Below, piece after piece: positions 56,542 through 64,000 of a DNA stretch of 64,000 nucleotides; the stretch's first letter is position 1, and every line of letters starts with the position of its first letter. The DNA comes from Nocardioides humi (lineage in GTDB: Bacteria; Actinomycetota; Actinomycetes; Propionibacteriales; Nocardioidaceae), in contig NZ_CP041146.1 in the NCBI RefSeq assembly GCF_006494775.1, forward strand, positions 4,402,001 through 4,466,000, written 5' to 3'. A program made the translations under genes and the position numbers. The notes under the pieces are model-generated. The model was not told the DNA's origin, ran no database searches, and saw only the letters and a list, made by a program, of their open reading frames with translations.

Positions 56542-57705
56542 ATGCGTTCGATGCGGATGCTGTTGCTCGCGGCGCTGGTGGTCGGCGGGCTGTGCCTGGT
56601 GGACGGCCCGGCCGTCGCCGGCGAGGGGAACGCGCGGCCGGGGCTGGAGCGCCCGGCGCTGAAGCACGCGGCGAAGGCCCGCGCGGTGGTGTTCAAGGGC
56701 CGGGCCAAGCCGCGGTCGGTGGTCCGGCTGCAGGCCCGCGGCCCGTCGTACTGGAAGACGGTCGGGAAGACCCGCGCCTCGAAGAAGGGCGCCTTCAAGA
56801 TCCGCGTCCCGTACCCGGAGACGCCGAGCACCTACCGCGTCGTGTCCCGGGGCAAGGTCAGCCAGACCCGCAAGGTGGTGCCGCCGGTCCAGCCGGCGAC
56901 GCCGAAGCCGCCCGCGCCGAGCGACGCCTGCGGCGTGCAGCCCGAGCGTGCCGAGGGCGGCTACTACTCGTGCACCTTCCGCGACGACTTCGACGGCACC
57001 ACGCTCGACCGCAGCAGGTGGATGGTCCAGGAGACCTCCTTCAGCGGCATGTACGGCGGCAGCAAGGGCTGCTACGTCGACAACGACCGCACCGTCCGGG
57101 TCGACTCCGGACTGCTGCTGCTGACGTCGACCATCCTCGACGAGGAGTTCCTCTGCCGCAGCCCGTACGGCTCGTTCACGACCAACGCCGAGGTGTCGAC
57201 CGTCGCCACCCGCTCGCAGTTCGTCCAGACCTACGGCCGGTTCGAGGCCCGGATCAAGATGCCCGCCGAGGCGGGCATCCCCGGCTCCCACTCGGCGTTC
57301 TGGCTCTATCCGCAGGACCAGGCCTACGGCCGCTGGCCCGGGTCGGGCGAGGTCGACATCGCCGAGTGGTTCAGCGGCCTGCCGGGCAACGTCTACCCGT
57401 CGGTGCACTACGCGGGCGAGAACACCGCGCTGAGCTCCGGCTACAACTGCCGGATGCCCACGTCCAGCACGGAGTTCCACACCTACGCCGTGGAGTGGAC
57501 GCCGAGCATCATGCGGTTCTACTACGACGGCCAGCTCTGCTACAGCCACTCCTGGACGCCGACCGGGCTCAGGGCGCCCCAGCCCTTCGACCAGCCGTTC
57601 TACATCGTCCTCACCCAGGTCTGGGGCCTCGGCTGGAACACCCGCACCGACGCCATGCCGGACACCTCCACGCTCGTCGTGGACTGGGTGAAGGCCTGGC
57701 AGTGA
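56542..57705 (+). CDS. Secreted glycoside hydrolase family 16
   Basis: 387 residues. Signal peptide about 1-26 (LLLAALVVGGLCLVDGPAVA), a Lys-rich Ig-like domain (about 45-110, FKGRAKPRSVVRLQARGPSY), a Pro-rich linker, and the GH16 domain (about 140-387) with the catalytic EVDIAE (Glu270, Asp272, Glu275), beta-bulge type. Probably cleaves beta-1,3- or beta-1,3/1,4-glucan. ATG after GGGGAGGAAAA. It interrupts the tsaE-tsaB order and has its own promoter region. Confidence 0.92.
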   Translation: MRSMRMLLLAALVVGGLCLVDGPAVAGEGNARPGLERPALKHAAKARAVVFKGRAKPRSVVRLQARGPSYWKTVGKTRASKKGAFKIRVPYPETPSTYRVVSRGKVSQTRKVVPPVQPATPKPPAPSDACGVQPERAEGGYYSCTFRDDFDGTTLDRSRWMVQETSFSGMYGGSKGCYVDNDRTVRVDSGLLLLTSTILDEEFLCRSPYGSFTTNAEVSTVATRSQFVQTYGRFEARIKMPAEAGIPGSHSAFWLYPQDQAYGRWPGSGEVDIAEWFSGLPGNVYPSVHYAGENTALSSGYNCRMPTSSTEFHTYAVEWTPSIMRFYYDGQLCYSHSWTPTGLRAPQPFDQPFYIVLTQVWGLGWNTRTDAMPDTSTLVVDWVKAWQ

Positions 57706-57722
57706 GCGATCCGCGCGGGCGG

Positions 57723-57728
57723 TAGCCT
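57723..57728 (+). promoter_or_regulatory. Leaderless -10 box of tsaB
   Basis: TAGCCT, 7 nt before GTG 57736. Confidence 0.5.
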
Positions 57729-57735
57729 CGGCACC

Positions 57736-58367
57736 GTGCTGCTCGCCTTCGACACCGCCTCGCCGACGGTCACCGTCGCGCTCCACGACGGGAGCGACGT
57801 CGTCGCCGCGGCGACCTCGCCGCAGGCCATGCGCCACGGCGAGCAGCTCGCGCCGCTGATCGAGCGGGTGCTGGCCGAGGCGGGCGCCCGCCCGGCCGAC
57901 CTGACCGGCATCGCGGTGGGCGTCGGGCCGGGGCCGTTCACCGGGCTCCGGGTCGGGCTGGTCACCGCCCGCACTATGGCCCACGTGCTCGGCGTACCCG
58001 TCCACGGCGTGTGCTCGCTCGACGCGCTCGCCCTGGAGGCGGCCGCGAGCGGCGAGGTCACCGGGGACTTCCTGGTCGCCACGGACGCCCGGCGCAAGGA
58101 GGTCTACCTCGCGTCGTACGACGCCGGGGGGAGGCGCCTCGACGAGCCGGTCGTCGACAAGCCGGCCGTGCTCGCCGCGCGCGCCGCCGGGCTCCCGGTG
58201 GTCGGCGAGGGGGCCCGGCTCTACCCGGACGCCTTCCCCGACGGGCGCGGGCCGGAGCGGCCGAGCGCCGCGTGGCTGGCCCGGGGGTGGCCGAGGGCCG
58301 GTTCGCGATCCTGGGGCCCGAGCCGCTCTACCTCCGGCGCCCCGACGCGGTCCCGTCGCTCCGTTGA
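57736..58367 (+). CDS. tsaB: TsaB, t6A synthesis subunit, frameshifted
   Basis: 210 residues after restoring one base at the run 58283-58287 (WLARG-VAEGRFAILGPEPLYL). LLAFDTASPTVTVAL, MRHGEQLAPLIERVL and GVGPGPFTGLRVGL are TsaB motifs; inactive ASKHA relative that scaffolds TsaD. GTG 57736 by the leaderless box. Stop overlaps the rimI start. Confidence 0.92.
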
Positions 58368-58810
58368 GCACGACCGTCCGCGCCGCGACCGCCGCCGACG
58401 TCGCGGCGATCGTCGCGCTGGAGGCCGAGGCGTTCCCGCTCGACCCGTGGTCGGATCGCCTCGTGGGCGAGGGCGTCTCCGGCACCTTGCCGACGGTCCG
58501 CTTCGTCGTCGCGGAGCGGGACGGCGGGTTCGCCGGGTACGCCGTGGTGAGCGTGGTCGACGTCGACGCCGAGCTGCAGCGGATCGCCGTGCCGGTGCCG
58601 CTGCGCCGCGCGGGCGTGGCGACGGCGCTGCTGGCGGCCGTCCACGCGGTGGCGGCGGAGGGCGGCGCGCAGCGGCTGCTGCTGGAGGTGCGCGAGGACA
58701 ATCTGTCGGCCCGCCTGTTCTACGAGCGGCACGGGTTCGCCGAGCTCGGGCAGCGGCCGCGCTACTACCGCGACGGGACCACGGCGCTGGTCCTCGCCGT
58801 GGCGCTGTGA
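58364..58810 (+). CDS. rimI: RimI-like ribosomal-protein/TsaD-linked N-acetyltransferase
   Basis: 148 residues. GNAT fold: AIVALEAEAFPLDPWSD (typical RimI N-terminus), LQRIAVPVPLRRAGVATALL (acetyl-CoA loop, Arg/Gly altered), LEVREDNLSARLFYERHGF. TTG start at 58364 overlapping tsaB. Acetylates ribosomal protein bS18 in E. coli; role here inferred from position. Confidence 0.88.
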   Translation: MSTTVRAATAADVAAIVALEAEAFPLDPWSDRLVGEGVSGTLPTVRFVVAERDGGFAGYAVVSVVDVDAELQRIAVPVPLRRAGVATALLAAVHAVAAEGGAQRLLLEVREDNLSARLFYERHGFAELGQRPRYYRDGTTALVLAVAL

Positions 58811-58820
58811 CGGACCTCGA

Positions 58821-59375
58821 TCAGGGCACGAGGCGGGACGGGATCACGGTGACCTCGAAGGGCGCCGAGGCCGTCCACTCCTCGTCACCGCTGATCGCGG
58901 CGACCGCCTGGTAGCGGCCCTCCCGGAGCTCCCAGACAGTGAGGCTCACGTCACCGTCGGGATCGACCACCCAGTACGACGGCACACCGGTCCGCTCGTA
59001 GATCGCCTTCTTCTGCCGCAGGTCGCGGCGGCGGGTGGTGGGGGAGAGGATCTCGATCGCGAGCAGCGGGGCACCGACCAGGCCCCGGTGGTCGAGCAGG
59101 GCGGGATCGACCACGACCAGGTCGGGCTCCAGCACCGAGAAGTCCTTCTCCAGCTCCACGTCGAACGGCGCGTGGTAGAGGTGCAGGTCGCGCGGACAGT
59201 GGGTCTTCAGCAGCACGACCAGGCTGACCGAGATGTACTGGTGCCGGGGAGCCGGCGCGGCGGACACGACGATCTCACCCTCGACCAGCTCGTAGCGCCT
59301 GCCGTCGTCCGGCATCGCATCGAGATCCGCCCGCGTCGCGGGTCTGCCGAGCGCCGGTGTCGTCATGATCACCAT
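58821..59375 (-). CDS. Uma2-family (DUF820) restriction-endonuclease-like protein
   Basis: 184 residues. [50 protein letters not shown] and [15 protein letters not shown] are the Uma2 PD-(D/E)XK core. On the opposite strand between rimI and tsaD, so it is an insertion in the t6A operon. ATG 59375 with GGAG upstream. These genes are often paralogous and of unknown target. The 160-bp gap to tsaD (59376-59535) holds only short repeats. Confidence 0.85.
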   Translation of the reverse strand: MVIMTTPALGRPATRADLDAMPDDGRRYELVEGEIVVSAAPAPRHQYISVSLVVLLKTHCPRDLHLYHAPFDVELEKDFSVLEPDLVVVDPALLDHRGLVGAPLLAIEILSPTTRRRDLRQKKAIYERTGVPSYWVVDPDGDVSLTVWELREGRYQAVAAISGDEEWTASAPFEVTVIPSRLVP

Positions 59376-59535
59376 GGTGCATCACTCCTGTCGGGTTCGC
59401 ATCCGTCATGCCGGCATCCTGCATTCCGGGGCCGACCTTCGGTGCCCGCGTGGACAGGCCCTGTGGACAACCGGCTTCGGGCGCGCCCTGTGGACGAGAA
59501 GTGGCCACTGCCGGCCCATCGGGCAGGATGAGGCT

Positions 59536-60597
<1,062 letters not shown>

Positions 60598-60606
60598 CGC
60601 CGCCGC

Positions 60607-61782
60607 TCAGAACGGCTCGACGAGCAGTGCCGTGCCCTCGCCCGCCACCCGGGTCAGCACGACGGTCGCCTCGGCGTCGCCGGACAGCGCCAGCCGCCGG
60701 CGCAGCGCCTCGGGGGTGACGTCCACGCCGCGCTTCTTGATCGTCAGCCGGCCGACCCCGCGCTCGCGCAGCGCCGCCTTGAGCTGCTTCTCGCGGTAGG
60801 GGAGCTCCTCGAGGACCCGGTAGCCGCGCGCGAACGGCGTACGGAAGGCGTCGTCGCCGGTGACATAGGCGATCCTCGGGTCGACCAGGCCGCCCGCGAC
60901 GCCCGCGGCGACGGCGGTGACCAGGCCGGCGCGGATCACGGCGCCGTCGGGCTCGTAGAGGTACGCCCCGACCGCGCGGACCCCGACCGCGTCGGCACCC
61001 GGGTCGTCCTCGTCGGTGAGCGTCGCCAGGCCGCCGGGGCCGATCACGGTCGCGCGCCGGGCCACGGTCGCCGTACGCCCGGCCCAGAGCGCGGCCTCCT
61101 TGACCTCGCCCTCGTCGCTGACCCACTCGGCCTCGACGCCGTCGGGCACCAGGGCGTGGGGGATGCCGGGCGCGACCTTGACGCACGCGTCGCGGGCGAG
61201 CAGCCCCTGCACCCAGGTCCACGACGGGGTCCAGTCCTCGACCCGGAAGCTGCGCCCCGCGCCCGAGCGCCGGGCGGGGTCGGCGAAGGCCAGGTCGAAG
61301 CCGCGGTGGTCGACCTCGGTCGCGTCGGCCACCTGGACGGCGCCCGGCAGGCCCAGCGCGGCGAGGTTCGCCTCCGCCACCGCCACCCGCACCGGGTCCA
61401 GGTCGACGCCCGCGCACACGATCCCGGCCGTGGCCGCCGCCACCAGGTCGCCGCCGATCCCGCAGCCGAGATCGATCAGCGTCCGCGCCCCGAACGCCGC
61501 CGCCCGGCCGGCCCGGTGCTGCGCGACCCGCAGCCGGGTCGCCTGCTCGAGCGCGTCCGGCGTGAAGTACATCCGCGGCGCCAGGTCCGCGAACTTCGCC
61601 GCCGCCCGCTCCCGCAGCTCCACCTGGGTGAGCGCCGCCGCCGCCCGCTCCGGTGTCGTCGTACGACGCAGGGCGGAGGCCGCCGCGAGCGGCCCGCCGC
61701 CCTCGGCGACCAGGGCCGTGGCGTCGGCGAGCAGTGCCTGCCCCTCGTCGGTCAGCAGCCACCGGAAGTCGTCGAGGTCCAC
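60607..61782 (-). CDS. THUMP-like class I methyltransferase
   Basis: 391 residues. SAM-binding LIDLGCGIGGDLVAAATAG and GVDLDPVRVAVAEANLAAL; PADP-like FADPARRSGAGRSFRVEDW; C-terminal DUF-type domain (LTIKKRGVDVTPEALRRRL). Matches RNA-methyltransferase-like SAM proteins of the PG_1098/THUMP-like group. GTG start at 61782. Convergent with tsaD; 9-bp gap. Confidence 0.82.
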   Translation of the reverse strand: MDLDDFRWLLTDEGQALLADATALVAEGGGPLAAASALRRTTTPERAAAALTQVELRERAAAKFADLAPRMYFTPDALEQATRLRVAQHRAGRAAAFGARTLIDLGCGIGGDLVAAATAGIVCAGVDLDPVRVAVAEANLAALGLPGAVQVADATEVDHRGFDLAFADPARRSGAGRSFRVEDWTPSWTWVQGLLARDACVKVAPGIPHALVPDGVEAEWVSDEGEVKEAALWAGRTATVARRATVIGPGGLATLTDEDDPGADAVGVRAVGAYLYEPDGAVIRAGLVTAVAAGVAGGLVDPRIAYVTGDDAFRTPFARGYRVLEELPYREKQLKAALRERGVGRLTIKKRGVDVTPEALRRRLALSGDAEATVVLTRVAGEGTALLVEPF

Positions 61783-61822
61783 GCCCCGATCCTGTCAGAG
61801 GGCGCGGCTAGGGAGACGCGCC

Positions 61823-63978
61823 CTAGCTCGTGGAGACGAGCTCCTGCTCCGGCTCGTCGTCGCGCTTCTCGTCGCCGTGCCCGGGCCACCAGGCCGCGTG
61901 GCCGATGAGGGCGGTCAGCGCGGGGGTGAAGAACATCGACATCACGAAGGCGGCGACGAAGATGCCGAACGAGAGCGCGAAGCCCATCGAGACGATCAGC
62001 GTGTTGCCGCCCAGCATGAGGGAGGCGAAGGTGCCGGCGAGGATCACGCCCGCCGCGGCGATCGTCGGGCCGGCGTGCTTGATCGCCTCGGCGGCGGCCG
62101 CCCGCGGCTCGCGTCCCTCGCGGGCCTCCTCGCGCAGCCGCGCGATCATCAGGATGTTGTAGTCGGTGCCGAGCGCCGTCACGAACAGGTAGATGTAGAT
62201 CGGCAGCATGAAGATCAGGCCGGGCTCGCCCTGGATGTGCTGGAACACGATCACCGTCGCGCCGAGGGTGGCGCCGAAGCCCAGGCCCACCGCGGCCATG
62301 AGATACCACGGGGCCACCAGGCTGCGCAGCAGCAGCGCCAGGATCAGCATGATGATCAGGGCCGCCACCGGGAAGACCACGGAGTAGTCGCGGGCCATCG
62401 CCTTCTGCAGGTCGGCGAAGACCGACGGGGTGCCGCCGACATAGGCCTCGGTGCCGTCGGGGGCGTTCTGGTGGGCAGCGTCGCGGATCGGTCCCTTGAC
62501 GTCCTCCAGCGCCTGGTCGGAGACCGGGTCGCTGTCGAGGATCAGGGAGAACTGGTAGGCGCTCCCGTCCTCGGACGCCACCCCGGGTAGGCCTCGTCCA
62601 CGCCGTGGGCGTCGGCCAGTGCCGACCGGAAGGACTCCAGCTGCGCGTCGTCGAGCGTCGTACCCTCCTCGACCGAGAGCAGGACCGGGACCGGCTCGCT
62701 CGCGCCGGCGGCGAAGTGCTCCTGGAAGGTGGTCAGGCCCTCCGTGGACTCGACGTCCTTGGGCAGGCTGGAGTTGAAGTCGAAGGACGCGTTGAAGCCG
62801 AGCGCGAAGACGGCGAGCGCCGCGAGCACCGCGCCGGACGCGCCGACGAAGGCGACCGGACGGCGGCCGACGGCGTCGCCGATCCGGCCGAACCGGGAGC
62901 CGGTGGGCTCCTCGCGCCACTTGCGCGACGGCCAGAACAGCGCCTTGCCGAGCAGGGTGACCACGGCCGGCACGAGGGTGAGCGCGGCGAGGAGGGTCAC
63001 GGCGACCGCGATCGCGAGCGCCGGGCCGATCGCGCGGAAGATGCTCAGCGAGCTCAGCACGAGGGCCATGAAGGCCACGATCACGGCGCCTCCGGCGGAG
63101 GCGATCGCCTCGCCGGCCCGCTCGAGGGCGTGTGTGACGGCGGCTCGGGTCTCCGCGCCCTGCCGCATCCGCTCGCGGTAGCGGAACAGGAAGAACAGGA
63201 TGTAGTCGGTGCCGATGCCGTAGAGGACGACGATCAGGATCACCTGGATCGAGGAGTCGGCCTTGAGGTCGAACATGTCGTTGGCCCAGGCGATCAGGCC
63301 GGTGGCGACCATCGACACGATGGTGACCACGACGATCGGCATCAGGCAGATGATGACGCTGCGGAAGATGATCGCGAGCAGCACGATGATGAGCACGATC
63401 GTGGCGCCGCCGACGATGGCCATCGTCTGCTCGGTGGACTCCTGGGAGTCCAGGCCCTGGAGCACCGAGCCCGTCGACTGGACCTTCAGGTCGGTCCCGT
63501 CGACGAGCGGCTTCAGGTCCTCGCGGAGGTCCTTGCCGTCGTCGATGGCCTGGGTGTCGAAGCCGGTCGCGCCCTCGGCGAGGCCGACGATCGCGATCTG
63601 GACCAGGCCGTCGCCCGAGACATTGGGCTGGCCCGTGGCGTCGGTGGTGAAGATCGTCGGCACGAAGGTCTCGGTGCCGAGCTTCGGCCCGAGCTCGGTC
63701 GTGATCTCGCCGACCGCGGCCTGGTCGTCGGCGGTGAGCTCCTTGCCGTCCTTGCGCTCGAACACGAGGATCGCCGCCGGGGTCACGGCGCCGGGGAACT
63801 CGTCGGCCTGCAGGGTCGCGGCCTTGATGGACTCGTAGTGGTCGGGCAGGAACTCCGACTGGTCGCTGGTGGATTGCAGCGCCGGAGCGGTCGTGATGAC
63901 GACGACGGCGAGCACCACCCACACGCCGATGACGTACCAGGGATGACGGGACACGAGGCGGCCGAGGGCACCGAACAT
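61823..63978 (-). CDS. MmpL/RND-family transporter, frameshifted
   Basis: 718 residues after restoring one base at the run 62581-62584 (DEAYPG-VASEDGSAYQF). Twelve TMs in two halves. MMPL motifs: RYRERMRQGAETRAAVTHAL and VLYGIGTDYILFFLF in the first half, LFVTALGTDYNILMIARLRE in the second, with Asp/Tyr pairs typical of the proton relay. About the size of actinobacterial MmpL-like lipid exporters (short form). ATG 63978. Substrate could be a lipid or glycolipid; no neighbouring lipid-synthesis genes. Confidence 0.92.
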
Positions 63979-63986
63979 GGAACAGA

Positions 63987-63992
63987 ACGCTA
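63987..63992 (-). promoter_or_regulatory. Leaderless -10 box of the MmpL gene
   Basis: TAGCGT on the minus strand, 8 nt before ATG 63978. Confidence 0.55.
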
Positions 63993-64000
63993 GTCGCCGG

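Overview
The window is very GC-rich DNA with a strong GTCGTACGAC-type k-mer bias, many GTG starts and ATGA/GTGA overlaps between consecutive genes. It carries a full actinobacterial flagellar operon, an actinobacterial-type glmS-acpS-nnr-alr-tsaEBD block, a DUF222/HNH gene and a KTSC protein. Together these point to a motile Nocardioidaceae-like actinobacterium, probably Nocardioides or a close relative; this is inference from gene content, not a database match. No rRNA, tRNA or CRISPR array was recognised.

Layout. (1) 1-12006 is a catabolic island: a thiolase (cut by the window edge), two acyl-CoA dehydrogenases, an SDR, an amidohydrolase-2 protein, a GntR/FCD regulator, an HSL-type esterase, a CaiB-type CoA-transferase, a Baeyer-Villiger monooxygenase (BVMO), a deleted acyl-CoA synthetase remnant and an MFS exporter with a C-terminal beta-sandwich extension. 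The set fits ketone to ester or lactone (BVMO), ester cleavage (esterase), CoA activation and beta-oxidation. Two near-identical palindromes sit exactly 4 bp upstream of the thiolase and BVMO start codons and probably define one regulon. (2) 12043-15366 holds a truncated DUF2200 gene, an alpha/beta hydrolase behind stacked palindromes, a Lys-rich hypothetical, a hotdog thioesterase and a histidine kinase without an adjacent partner. (3) 35112 down to 15347, all minus strand, is the flagellar operon flgB-flgC-fliE-F-G-H-I-J-(NlpC/P60+SLT enzyme)-fliK-flgD-flgE-flbD-motA-motB-fliL-M-N-O-P-Q-R-flhB-flhA-small membrane protein. It covers the basal body, export apparatus, hook and stator; filament genes (fliC, fliD, flgK/L, fliS) are not in the window. 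(4) 35587-43180 holds a DUF222/HNH gene, a two-component system and two ABC export systems. (5) 43263-48767 holds a large secreted protein, a membrane Ser/Thr kinase, a small membrane protein and coaA. (6) 48850-60597 is a cell-envelope and t6A housekeeping block: glmS, acpS, a MazEF-like toxin-antitoxin pair, nnr, a 168-bp inverted repeat that covers the alr ribosome-binding site, alr, a hydrolase, a GNAT-TsaE fusion, a GH16 glucanase, tsaB, rimI, a Uma2 gene and tsaD. (7) 60607-63978 holds a THUMP-like methyltransferase and an MmpL transporter.

Data-quality note. Eight genes (flhA-downstream ORF, flhB, fliG, HNH, glmS, alr, tsaB, mmpL) are each broken by one base at a run of four or five G/C, seven one base short and one a base long. 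Several are essential. Homopolymer sequencing error is the simplest explanation, so these genes are annotated as intact-in-nature with a frameshift in this sequence.

Regulation. Many transcripts look leaderless: a TAGNNT -10 box 6-8 nt before the start codon recurs at ten or so genes. FliA/WhiG-type promoter candidates precede flhA and flbD-motAB.
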